Notes: generated by a model from the letters alone, not told the origin. DNA of 64,000 bases from Cytophagales bacterium (GCA_019456305.1 VRUD01000004.1:1-64000), one strand, 5' to 3'; positions 56,392 to 64,000 are shown, counted from the stretch's first letter. Made by a program: numbers and translations.

Positions 56392-57642
56392 ATGTCACAA
56401 AAAGATCAAAAAGAAATAATCAGGGCTCCTTCGTATTATGTCAAAAAGCGGCTGCTGAAGAACAAACCGGCAATGTTTGGATTGGTTGTAATTGTAATTG
56501 CCCATATTATTGCAATATTCGGATACCTTATAATGCCCGATAATACTTCAAATGCAAATGATGGAGCAGTTCAAATTCAAAAAAAACTACCTGGTTTTGA
56601 AGTGACATTGCTGAATTCAAGAAAAAACATGGAGGTACTAAAGGTGAACTTCATTAAGAAAATGTTATTTGGTCAGGAAAGGGAGTATTACATTGTTCCA
56701 ATATCTGACTATTTGATAAAAAATTTAACCGTTTATATTCAAATATATGGAAGAAAAAACAGATATGAAGATTATGATCTGGTCAATCTTGTCAAACCTT
56801 TGTATGTCGGCCATTCAGATAAAATTATTCCGGAATTTGATATGAATTATAAGGTAGATGGTGATGTTATTACCTATCTTGATCATAATGAAACTATTCA
56901 GACAATAAAAAAAGCAGATTTAGTAAAAGAATTTAAAGAAAAATGCATTGAGCAACGAAAATATATATTAGGTACAGATAGATCGGGCAGAGATGTTTTA
57001 AGTAGATTGATATTTGGTATAAGAGTTTCGCTCGCGATTGGTTTTATCGCTGTATTGATCTCGCTTGCTGTAGGAATTACATTAGGTGCTCTGGGTGGTT
57101 TTTTGGGTGATCGGGTTGATAAAGTTATTTTGTGGCTCATGACCGTAGTATGGTCAATACCAGGCATCATGTTAGTTATTGCTATAAGTCTGGCTCTGGA
57201 GAGTAAAGGCATTTGGGTTGCTTTTGTGGCAGTAGGTTTAACTATGTGGGTAGATGTTGCCCGGGTAGTTAGAGGCCAAATCCTTAGTGTTAAAGAGAAG
57301 ACATTTGTTGAGGCTGCAAGAGCTTTAGGTTTTGATACGCTAAGGATAATTTTCATACATATATTACCAAATATAACGGGTCCCATTATTGTTGTAGCTA
57401 CTGCAAATTTTGCTGCAGCCATACTAATAGAAGCTGGCTTATCGTTTTTAGGATTGGGTGTGCAACCGCCAACACCTTCATGGGGCGTGATGGTAAATGA
57501 TGGTTTTAAAACAATTGGAAGCAAAGACAGCTGGTATCTGATAGTTTTTCCCAGTGCTTGCATTATGTTAATGGTATTTGCTTTTAATTTATTTGGCAAT
57601 GGTTTAAGAGATGCGTATGATCCGAAGGGTTCTGTTAAATGA
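56392..57642 (+). CDS. ABC transporter permease, oligopeptide/dipeptide (OppC/DppC) type
   Basis: 416 aa; OppC is about 300. N-terminal cytoplasm and TM (NKPAMFGLVVIVIAHIIAIF), then an unusually long periplasmic-type segment (about 55-185), then the BPD_transp core: LGTDRSGRDVLSRLIFGIRVSLAIGFIA, EAA loop VEAARALGFDTLRIIFIHILPNITGP, SFLGLGVQPPTPSWG. Partner permease, ATPases and binding protein are not in the window. The extra segment may be an insertion, but it does not look repeat-derived. Confidence 0.9.
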   Translation: MSQKDQKEIIRAPSYYVKKRLLKNKPAMFGLVVIVIAHIIAIFGYLIMPDNTSNANDGAVQIQKKLPGFEVTLLNSRKNMEVLKVNFIKKMLFGQEREYYIVPISDYLIKNLTVYIQIYGRKNRYEDYDLVNLVKPLYVGHSDKIIPEFDMNYKVDGDVITYLDHNETIQTIKKADLVKEFKEKCIEQRKYILGTDRSGRDVLSRLIFGIRVSLAIGFIAVLISLAVGITLGALGGFLGDRVDKVILWLMTVVWSIPGIMLVIAISLALESKGIWVAFVAVGLTMWVDVARVVRGQILSVKEKTFVEAARALGFDTLRIIFIHILPNITGPIIVVATANFAAAILIEAGLSFLGLGVQPPTPSWGVMVNDGFKTIGSKDSWYLIVFPSACIMLMVFAFNLFGNGLRDAYDPKGSVK

Positions 57643-57736
57643 AATAATTTTATAAGAAAGCAGATAGTCATTTAATTTTATTCAATCAGTAGAAAAGGGA
57701 CATCAAAATCCAGAATGAACAAATATCCAATATTTA

Positions 57737-59029
57737 ATGTCTGATAACCAACATCCACCATCCAAGATCCAATATCCAATAAAAGACCAGCTTGCATTAA
57801 AACAACTGGAGTTGAATTCTATCCTTGAGATAACCCAGGCTATCAATAGTAATCTGCCAGAACCTTCATTGTACAAAATCTACCAATTTACGCTAATGGC
57901 AAACTTAAATATTGAAAAACTTGCTTTGTTTGTTTTAGATGATAAGTGGATTTGTAAAGTGAACTTTGGCACAAAAAGAGATTATTCCAACGTACAATTA
58001 AATGATCATATATTAGGTATTAATGAGATTACCTCTTTGAAGCATGTGGAAGAGGGTGTTGGTGAAAGCGGGATTACGCGACCTAGCCTTCACCGGCACC
58101 ACTATCAGGAATTTGAGGAGTTTGAGATAATTATTCCTGTTTTACATAAAACAAATGTTTTGGCGTATACTTTTCTTGGTGGATTTTCCGGCAAGCAGCC
58201 CCGGGTACCCGGGGTCAATTTATCTTTTATAGAAACATTTACCAACATTATCATCCAGGCCATTGAAAATAAAAAATTTGCCAGAAAGCAAAGACGTCAG
58301 GAAGCTGAAATTCAAGTAGCCAGGGAAGTTCAGGAAATGCTTTTCCCTGAAAAACTGCCCTATAACAAAAAATTAAAGGTTTTTGCCTCATATATTCCTC
58401 ACCAGGAAGTAGGGGGAGATTATTATGATTTCATTCCTATAAATTCCGATCAGTTTCTTCTCTGTATTGCTGATGTTTCCGGAAAGGGAATACCTGCAGC
58501 ACTGTTGATGTCAAATTTCCAAGCTTCATTAAGGACTTTAATTCGCTTAAAGAATGATTTAAAAGAAATTATTACAGAATTAAACTATATAACATTTCAT
58601 AATTCAAAAGGAGAAAGATTTATAACTTGTTTTATGGCAATTTTTGATAAAAAAACGCTTAGACTTACTTATATCAATGCCGGCCATCCCCATCCTTTAC
58701 TTTTATCAGAAAATAATAGTATAATTTATCTTAAACAAGGAACCACTGTTCTGGGCGCTTTTGATAAACTACCTTTTATTAATAAGAAAAATTTAATTTT
58801 GGATAGCGGCATGCTGCTGTTTACTTATACCGATGGATTAACCGAACTAAACGATGATCAGGATCAGGAGTTTGGTATTGCCGGTATAGAATCATTTATT
58901 AAAAAAGCAGACAGATCAGATTTACGGGTATTACACAGAAAATTGATAAAGCATTTAGATACTTTCCGCGGGGATCGGGATTATAAAGATGATGTAACTA
59001 TCCTCACCTGCAAATTTGGCAGCGAATAG
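57737..59029 (+). CDS. PP2C-type (SpoIIE/RsbU) serine/threonine phosphatase
   Basis: 430 aa. N-terminal sensor-like part (ILEITQAINSNLPEPSLYKIYQFTLMANLNI, GAF-like) then a coil (AEIQVAREVQEMLFPEKLP) and PP2C-SpoIIE domain about 215-425: HQEVGGDYYDFIPI, ADVSGKGIPAALLMS, YINAGHPHPLL, FTYTDGLTEL, DRDYKDDVTILT. The metal-binding Asp residues are present. Residues 4-15 (NQHPPSKIQYPI) come from a heptamer array (57748-57782). Two further inserts: about 107-120 (VGESGITRPSLHRHHYQ) and about 155-160 (KQPRVPG, read from 58199-58214). Stop codon overlaps AGCGCAT. Confidence 0.9.
   Translation: MSDNQHPPSKIQYPIKDQLALKQLELNSILEITQAINSNLPEPSLYKIYQFTLMANLNIEKLALFVLDDKWICKVNFGTKRDYSNVQLNDHILGINEITSLKHVEEGVGESGITRPSLHRHHYQEFEEFEIIIPVLHKTNVLAYTFLGGFSGKQPRVPGVNLSFIETFTNIIIQAIENKKFARKQRRQEAEIQVAREVQEMLFPEKLPYNKKLKVFASYIPHQEVGGDYYDFIPINSDQFLLCIADVSGKGIPAALLMSNFQASLRTLIRLKNDLKEIITELNYITFHNSKGERFITCFMAIFDKKTLRLTYINAGHPHPLLLSENNSIIYLKQGTTVLGAFDKLPFINKKNLILDSGMLLFTYTDGLTELNDDQDQEFGIAGIESFIKKADRSDLRVLHRKLIKHLDTFRGDRDYKDDVTILTCKFGSE
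57748..57782. repeat. CCAANAT heptamer array at the PP2C start
   Basis: CCAACAT, CCACCAT, CCAAGAT, CCAATAT, CCAATAA: five heptamers, reading as codons 4-15 of the PP2C gene, 8 nt after the ATG. Confidence 0.88.
58055..58100. repeat. possible palindromic insert in PP2C
   Basis: GGTGTTGGTGAA (58055-58066) pairs with TTCACCGGCACC (58089-58100), 10 of 12 positions. Confidence 0.5.
58199..58214. repeat. 16-nt hairpin inside PP2C
   Basis: CCCCGGG-TA-CCCGGGG: like 38705 but with a 2-nt loop. Confidence 0.85.
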
Positions 59030-59162
59030 CGCATGACCCCGCCTCCTAGTGTTAAATTGCATAAATAATCTATATAATTGAATTTAAGCCTCAAAACCTG
59101 TTTGCAAATCTATAGAAAACTTACGCAACTAAACACTGGTGGGGGCATGGGGTATGGTGCAT
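59030..59162. other. intergenic region between convergent genes
   Basis: Heptamer fragment at the PP2C stop (AGCGCAT at 59028-59034), GCGCATGACCCCGCC, and near the end GTATGGT-GCATTCA-GAACGCT. No gene. Confidence 0.5.
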
Positions 59163-60746
59163 TCAGAACGCTGACAAATGCGAGTCTATTTCAATAAATT
59201 CTCTGCGCTCTGCATCCAGCCACAGATCCAGCTTTGCCAGAATAACCGCCGAGATAAAAAATATGGACGCCACTTTATCTACTTTCATAAAATCTGCCAA
59301 AAACAGATGAATAATGATAATAATGAAAGAAAGCAATGCAGCCATGGCGATAGCAGCAGAAGCTCCCCCTAAATCCCAAGCCCCCCTAAATCCCCCCGAA
59401 GGGGGGACTTTGCCAGCCCCTTTCCCTCTTGGCGTGGTTAAGGGATGGCCAGTTCTCCCCCTTTTGGGGGGAGTTAGAAGGGGGCTGGACTGCAGGCTGG
59501 CATGGTAAATTTTTGTCCCCCTGGTAAGTACTATTATGATCCACATAACAAATAACAATAATCCAACCATTCCCTGCTCTGTTAGTATAAGTAAGTAATT
59601 ATTATGGGTAGTGGACTTTTCAGGGTTATCACTTACGTAGGTTGCGAATGAACTTACAGTATATTTTTTGTATTCAGGATAAAATGTGTTTGGACCTGTA
59701 CCTGTAACAGGTCTATCTAAAAACATATGATAAGAGGCCACCCAGCGGTATATACGTTCCATACCTGAAATATCTTCCATTGTATAGGTTGCTTCTAATT
59801 TTTTTTCAAATTTTCTATGAGATACTGTTTTTTCATACTTGGGTGAGTAATCTAAATATTTATTTTCATTTAGAAGATAAGCAATAGCAACTATGATTAC
59901 AATACCAGATAATAAAAGGACTTTTTGGGTCAATAAATGGTGTATCATAAAGTATGAGCAAAAAGCAAAAATAAGTGCTATCCAGGAAGCACGGGTGTAA
60001 GAAAAAATTATTGCAAAAATGAAAAAATATCTACTGAACGATAACAATGTATATTGGAATGATTTTTTTTTATAAAGTCCTCTAAAGTACCATACAAATG
60101 GAAGAAAAAGAGCAATAGTGATTGAATAATTTACATGGTTTTTGAAAAAAGGAACAGTAAAATTATTTATTGTATCAAAAGAGAACCCCTCGAAGGCATG
60201 CCTGACAGAAGTTTGAACTATTGCTATAAGTAATCCCGCGTAAAACCACCAAAATATTTTTTTAATATCCTCACGGGATTGAATTATCTGGCCTGTTAAA
60301 AGCACGAATGCTGTAATATACCAGATTTTGGAAAGTAAATATTTAACAGAGACAAACCAGGAAGTGGAGAACAGAACAGGGATCAGCAACCATATTAATT
60401 GCAAAATGACCAAAAATATGAATGGATGTAAAAGGAATTTAGTATCAAATTTTCTTGCTGCTATTATATCAATAAAATAAACCGCGGTTAAAACTATCAT
60501 CAGGGGTTCCGAAATCAGATCAATAGAAAAACCACCGGGCAGATTTATTTCTATAGATAAAGGTATAGAGAATATTAGAAGATAATATATAATTTTGTAA
60601 TCAAGAATAACCAGAAAAGTGCCTAATACAAGCAAAGGGATAATAAATAGTTCATATAATTCAAATATTATCCCCAGAGATGTACTTAACAAAAGGATTG
60701 CAGCCAATGAAATGAAGAGGATTCTTTTATTGTTCCATTGTTTCAT
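59163..60746 (-). CDS. O-antigen ligase / polymerase-like membrane protein with an insert
   Basis: 527 aa. About 10-12 TM segments with the Wzy_C pattern: a large loop between EDISGMERIYRWVASYHMFLDRPVTGTGPNTFYPEYKK and STTHNNYLLILTEQGMVGLLLF (H-x-x-x-L). Joins polysaccharide to lipid A core or polymerises it. In-frame insert about residues 415-465: SSPLLTPPKRGRTGHPL, PRGKGAGKVPPSGGFRGAWD, GGAS, read from C/G-rich palindromes. The insert is in a cytosolic or periplasmic loop between TMs. Forms an operon with Wzz (20-nt gap). Confidence 0.88.
   Translation of the reverse strand: MKQWNNKRILFISLAAILLLSTSLGIIFELYELFIIPLLVLGTFLVILDYKIIYYLLIFSIPLSIEINLPGGFSIDLISEPLMIVLTAVYFIDIIAARKFDTKFLLHPFIFLVILQLIWLLIPVLFSTSWFVSVKYLLSKIWYITAFVLLTGQIIQSREDIKKIFWWFYAGLLIAIVQTSVRHAFEGFSFDTINNFTVPFFKNHVNYSITIALFLPFVWYFRGLYKKKSFQYTLLSFSRYFFIFAIIFSYTRASWIALIFAFCSYFMIHHLLTQKVLLLSGIVIIVAIAYLLNENKYLDYSPKYEKTVSHRKFEKKLEATYTMEDISGMERIYRWVASYHMFLDRPVTGTGPNTFYPEYKKYTVSSFATYVSDNPEKSTTHNNYLLILTEQGMVGLLLFVMWIIIVLTRGTKIYHASLQSSPLLTPPKRGRTGHPLTTPRGKGAGKVPPSGGFRGAWDLGGASAAIAMAALLSFIIIIIHLFLADFMKVDKVASIFFISAVILAKLDLWLDAERREFIEIDSHLSAF
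59371..59490. repeat. palindrome cluster inside the O-antigen ligase gene
   Basis: TCCCCCC-GAA-GGGGGGA at 59391-59407 (perfect 7-3-7) and CTCCCCC-TTTTG-GGGGGAG at 59455-59473, between AGCTCCCCCTAAATCCCAAG and TTAGAAGGGGGCTGGACTG, which are themselves inverse-like. One outer palindrome with two inner hairpins. Confidence 0.82.
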
Positions 60747-60765
60747 TGTTTCATTGTTCTATTGT

Positions 60766-61881
60766 CTATTTAAACAGTTCTTTGATTTCTTTTTGATAAT
60801 ATTCAATAAATAATACTACAAAAATACTGAAGAAGCATGCAATTAGTGTAGATGATAGAACGATAAGCGACCGGATTGGCTTGGATTTCCTATCTGCCGG
60901 CGCTGCTCTTTCAATTACATATACAGATGAGAACTTGCTATTTAAACCAACGGTGGTTTTATTGTATTGATCCGCAATTTCTGAATGTTGCTCAGCGAGT
61001 AATTCCATTTGATATTCAAGCCCTACTATCACATCTGCTCCTTCTATAAAAGATTTTAAATTTAGCCCTAAACTTTTTTCTGTTGATGTAATTTTTTTAA
61101 TTTTAGCTTCCAAACCTTTTATTTTTGCCTTTAAATTTATCACAGACGTGTCTCGTGAGGAAAATGCTTTTTCAATTACGTGGAGTTCTGCCTTTGCTTG
61201 TTCAACATTAAAAAGCGCTGTATTTAATTCGGTAGTTAAAAGTTCACTTTCTACTTCAGGATTATAAATATTGTATTTTCTACGGGTATTTTCCAGACTG
61301 TCATTCAACTGCAATATTTTTGCTTCTGTTTCCACCATGGAAAGTTTATGGAGATCAACTATAGAACTCATATTGTTTCTGATTGATTGTTTATTAAAAT
61401 AATCTATTTTTGTTAACATTTCATTTGCTACATCAGCCGCTATATATCTATCTGCGTCATAGACGGTAATTTCTATAGCGCCCTCCGGTGTTTTCATGAT
61501 TTGGGTGTATTTACGAAACGTTGTTAATATTTTTGTACGGTGGAACTTTGTATTGGTAGAATCAATATCATAATTTTTATATAGGTTGAATTTTTGTATA
61601 ATTTCAAAAGCTATTTTTGCAGAATTACCGATTGAGATCAATCTTTCTGAATCTTCTTCAGTTCCAAAGACGTCCCTATCATGCTCACTAAATACCAATG
61701 TAGGATCTAAATATTTAGGATTCGATGCATAGAATAATACCGTAGATTTGTAGTAATTTTGTAAGAATAATGATATTATTATACTACCTATTGCCGCAAT
61801 CAAAGTTACAATGAAGATATGTTTTTTCCATTGCAGCAGAATTTTTATTACGCTTATCAGGTTAAATTCCCTTTCGGCCAT
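60766..61881 (-). CDS. Wzz-type chain length determinant protein
   Basis: 371 aa. N-terminal TM (FIVTLIAAIGSIIISLFLQ), periplasmic coiled coil (AKILQLNDSLENTRRKYNIY, VEQAKAELHVIEKAF) and C-terminal TM (IRSLIVLSSTLIACFFSIFV) preceded by the proline-rich PADRKSKP. No kinase domain, unlike the 6637 gene. Regulates polymer length. First gene of an operon with the ligase. Confidence 0.9.
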   Translation of the reverse strand: MAEREFNLISVIKILLQWKKHIFIVTLIAAIGSIIISLFLQNYYKSTVLFYASNPKYLDPTLVFSEHDRDVFGTEEDSERLISIGNSAKIAFEIIQKFNLYKNYDIDSTNTKFHRTKILTTFRKYTQIMKTPEGAIEITVYDADRYIAADVANEMLTKIDYFNKQSIRNNMSSIVDLHKLSMVETEAKILQLNDSLENTRRKYNIYNPEVESELLTTELNTALFNVEQAKAELHVIEKAFSSRDTSVINLKAKIKGLEAKIKKITSTEKSLGLNLKSFIEGADVIVGLEYQMELLAEQHSEIADQYNKTTVGLNSKFSSVYVIERAAPADRKSKPIRSLIVLSSTLIACFFSIFVVLFIEYYQKEIKELFK

Positions 61882-62196
61882 ATTAGTAGTAAAAAGTTAA
61901 AATTCGTAAAGTTAAAAAAAATATAGATTTTTGCAAAGAGTATAGCGCATGGCGTTCAGCACTATAAATAATGCAGTCTACTATCAAATGTCAAAAATTA
62001 GCGTAATTATGAATACGCTTTTTTCGACTTCAAGTTATCTGTTTATGATGGTTAAATGGTTATATGGTTATATGGCTAAAATTACTGTTAATCAACCATA
62101 TAACCATAAAGCCATATAACCATTTTTTCAATGAATAATTCATAAGAGTGAACCATTTAAATTAAATACTATTATTTATGAAATTAAGTACTACAT
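61882..62196. other. 315-nt intergenic region with repeats
   Basis: Heptamers AGAGTAT, AGCGCAT, GGCGTTC at about 61937-61957. At 62049-62122 inverted words: ATGGTTAAATGGTTATATGG on the left and CCATATAACC then GCCATATAACCATTTT on the right, like 41590-41730. No gene. Confidence 0.6.
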
Positions 62197-62979
62197 CTAT
62201 ACGCTATGCGCCAGGATGATCAAATTCGGAGTCAATAATACTGTTTTTGTACCTTTTCCTGAAGCAAACAATACAATTTTACATGCCAAAACTACAAAAA
62301 ACCATAAAAAGCTGCGAATAAGATTTTTTATAAGACCTTTTACTCTGATATAGGATGGAAGTATCCTGACTTGCTGATATCCTAGTGACAAAAAAAGTTG
62401 CTCCGCAGAGGAGTAATTTAAAAATGATTCATGAGTGTAATCCCCGAAGTAATACGTAGAGCCGAAAGGTGCATCAGTGTTAGGAGTTCTGAAAATAGCC
62501 ATACCGCCATTTTCAACTTTTGATTCTTGATTTTGAATTTCGGATTTTGTCTTAAGTGATCTTTTAATTTTCTCAAGAAGGGAGATCAACTCCGGTTTAT
62601 TGAAATGTTCGATAATATCAATCCCGATAATTACATCAAATTTATCATTGTTTGACTCCAGATAGGCAACCATATCTGTTTGTTTGATGTTTTTTAGCCC
62701 TAACTCTTTTGCTATTTTGACCTGCTCTTCACTAATGTCTATACCTTCGGTGTTTTTGTAACCTGATTGCTGCAATAATAATAGCAATCCTCCATAGCCA
62801 CATCCAATGTCTAAAATACGAATGTTTTTATTAGCCGGTAATAATGGGATAATTTCATTTTTAAGTTGAAGGTGGTCTTCGTTTAATTTCTTATGAATAT
62901 CTTTGCCCCCTAATCGGGAAACCTGGTTTATGAAGTAATTTTTATAAAATTTATTGCGTAGATCAGCGCTCTTTATCAT
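62197..62979 (-). CDS. SAM-dependent methyltransferase
   Basis: 260 aa, class I. Motif I ILDIGCGYGGLLLLLQQSGY (about 56-75), acidic loop TEGIDISEEQV, motif with DVIIGIDIIEHF. Then IFRTPNTDAPFGSTYYFGDYTHESFLNY and a C-terminal hydrophobic stretch (SFLWFFVVLACKIVLFASG). Probably methylates a sugar or lipid in the polysaccharide pathway. The C-terminus (LAHSV) and TAG stop are read from ACGCTATGCGCC, a heptamer fragment. Confidence 0.88.
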   Translation of the reverse strand: MIKSADLRNKFYKNYFINQVSRLGGKDIHKKLNEDHLQLKNEIIPLLPANKNIRILDIGCGYGGLLLLLQQSGYKNTEGIDISEEQVKIAKELGLKNIKQTDMVAYLESNNDKFDVIIGIDIIEHFNKPELISLLEKIKRSLKTKSEIQNQESKVENGGMAIFRTPNTDAPFGSTYYFGDYTHESFLNYSSAEQLFLSLGYQQVRILPSYIRVKGLIKNLIRSFLWFFVVLACKIVLFASGKGTKTVLLTPNLIILAHSV

Positions 62980-63042
62980 AAATTTAGAAATTGATATATC
63001 CGGTGCAAATATACTGGATGCAATACAAATAAACTAATTCAT

Positions 63043-64000
63043 TTGTACAACTTATTTAAAAATATCACCCTCATCGTTATTCTAAACCTGCTGATAAAAC
63101 CCATCTGGATTATAATGGAGTTTATGGTTCAGGATAAGATCGGGCATGCGCAGTACGGAATTTATGCTGCTTTGTTCTCGCTTGGTTATATATTCATTAT
63201 TTTATCTGATTTCGGTATAAACCAGTATTTTACTAAAACGCTGGCAGGAAAACCTGATTTATTGCAAATATTTCCTGACGCTTTTACCCTAAAAATTACA
63301 ATTTCAATAATATATCCATTTTTTATGCTGCTAATAGGCTGGCTGCTGAATTACAGACATAGTGAACTATATTATTTGTTTTTATTGTGTTTTACTCAAT
63401 CTTCTTTGCAACTGGCAATGTTTTTCAGGGCAAATTTTCAAGCTTTCCAGCGATTCCGTATTGATGCCTTTGCTTCGGTTATTGACAAGGTTTTTTTGAT
63501 AGCAATTATTGCATTTTTGTTCTTGTATAGGATAGATCTGGAACTTTATATCTATACAAGATTACTTACAGCAGTACTTGCTTTCATTATTTTATTCATA
63601 ATGTTAATCAATATTCACCCTGTGCCTCCACAAACTCCCGAGTATCGGGGGCACACAGGTGTGAAATCTCTTTTATTTCTCATGGTTTATGGCCGGTATA
63701 AACACAAAATAAAATTATCCAAATTGAAAGCTATATTAGGTGGTAGTATTCCGTTTGCACTAATTATATTACTTTATGGCGTACATGAGCGAATTGATCA
63801 GGTAATGTTGGAACGCCTTGCAAGTGATCATGTGACTGGTTTGTATGCCGCTGCTTACAGGTGGGTAGATGCTTTTATGATGTACTTATGGACAATTTTA
63901 CCAATCTTTTTTGCCAGATTTGCCCATCTGCAAAGTAACCTAAAAGAACAGCAAAAACATTTAAGCTTCGGCCAGATCATAGTAAGTATTCCAATGATCT
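63043..64000 (+). CDS. oligosaccharide flippase (MOP/Wzx type), 3' end cut off
   Basis: About 319 codons seen; open to the window edge. I translated it: the likely start is TTG 63043 (LYNLFKNITLIVILNLLIKP), as no ATG stands upstream in frame. Alternating TM segments (YAALFSLGYIFIILSDFGIN, ITISIIYPFFMLLIGWLLNY, YLFLLCFTQSSLQLAMFF), the FRANFQAFQRFRIDAFASVIDKVF signature, then GGSIPFALIILLYGVHERIDQVMLERLA. Moves lipid-linked glycan units across the membrane. In-frame insert about residues 192-207 (PVPPQTPEYRGHTGVKS). Confidence 0.85.
   Translation, partial: MYNLFKNITLIVILNLLIKPIWIIMEFMVQDKIGHAQYGIYAALFSLGYIFIILSDFGINQYFTKTLAGKPDLLQIFPDAFTLKITISIIYPFFMLLIGWLLNYRHSELYYLFLLCFTQSSLQLAMFFRANFQAFQRFRIDAFASVIDKVFLIAIIAFLFLYRIDLELYIYTRLLTAVLAFIILFIMLINIHPVPPQTPEYRGHTGVKSLLFLMVYGRYKHKIKLSKLKAILGGSIPFALIILLYGVHERIDQVMLERLASDHVTGLYAAAYRWVDAFMMYLWTILPIFFARFAHLQSNLKEQQKHLSFGQIIVSIPMI
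63616..63665. repeat. palindromic insert inside the flippase gene
   Basis: Outer arms CACCCTGTGCC (63616-63626) and GGCACACAGGTG (about 63650-63661) pair imperfectly; inner CTCCCGA-GTA-TCGGGGG. The same outer arms (CCTGTG...CACACAGG) occur intergenically at 37040-37078. Confidence 0.75.

Noticed and set aside
56898-57671. 257-codon minus-strand ORF opposite the ABC permease
   Set aside because: Antisense to a strongly conserved permease core; composition typical of an overlap shadow.
58055-58100. Imperfect palindrome in PP2C as a definite insert
   Set aside because: Kept only as a weak feature; two mismatches in 12 and no second copy found.

Overview
The window is a chromosomal stretch of a low-GC Bacteroidota genome, probably an uncultured or poorly sampled lineage. 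The evidence is three proteins with type IX secretion (T9SS) C-terminal sorting domains, Bacteroidota-restricted families (DUF4270, DUF5723, the short GT5 glycogen-synthase-like protein beside panC, DAHP synthase fused to chorismate mutase), and promoters of the Bacteroidota form TTG-N19-TAnnTTTG. No rRNA, tRNA, CRISPR array, transposase or phage gene was seen.

Layout. 1-6528 (minus strand): a nonulosonic (sialic) acid operon, neuA - glycosyltransferase - neuB - small genes with a TumE-like toxin-antitoxin pair - neuC, plus a 2-hydroxyacid dehydrogenase. 6637-9054: a Wzz/BY-kinase for polysaccharide export with a Gly-Tyr tail. 9.1-13.9 kb: yraN, a phosphoglucose/phosphomannose isomerase, hicBA, lipB, an exonuclease and several decayed genes. 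13.9-20.3 kb: a giant alpha-2-macroglobulin. 20.6-29.1 kb: a second hicAB pair, a DUF4160/DUF2442 pair, a secreted M43 metalloprotease, a PKD/propeller protein and a DUF5723 protein. 29.2-37.9 kb: mtnA, three orphan small genes, ridA, a hydroxyacyl-CoA dehydrogenase, glmS, a DUF4270 lipoprotein and the GT5 protein. 38-44.7 kb: panC, a flippase-like membrane protein, rfaE2, a Zn peptidase, an acyl-CoA dehydrogenase, an AraC regulator and tsaC. 44.7-54.3 kb: a second DUF4160/DUF2442 pair, a lamin-tail T9SS protein, aroB, an M16 peptidase, DAHP synthase/chorismate mutase, proline dehydrogenase and ruvC. 54.3-64 kb: GT2, an ABC permease, a PP2C phosphatase, and a second polysaccharide block (O-antigen ligase-like, Wzz, methyltransferase, flippase).

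The genes fit together as cell-surface polysaccharide synthesis at both ends (precursors from glmS, PGI/PMI, neuCBA and rfaE2; assembly by Wzz/BY-kinase, ligase, flippase and transferases) with housekeeping genes and secreted proteins between.

The most unusual signal is a dense population of very short repeats that ignores gene boundaries. One class is 16-19 nt hairpins, most often 17 nt with a 7-bp stem and 3-nt loop, whose stems differ by compensatory changes. A second class is heptanucleotide tandem arrays. Both occur between genes and, in frame, inside conserved genes: A2M (five places), aroB (two), panC, proline dehydrogenase, ruvC, GT2 (three), PP2C, O-antigen ligase and flippase. aroB carries 32 uninterrupted heptamers between its zinc-ligand histidines. 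Six genes have stop codons made by, or overlapping, the heptamer. In GT2 one palindrome is nested inside another. I regard this as a candidate undescribed palindromic-element/STRR-like system, comparable to Rickettsia palindromic elements.
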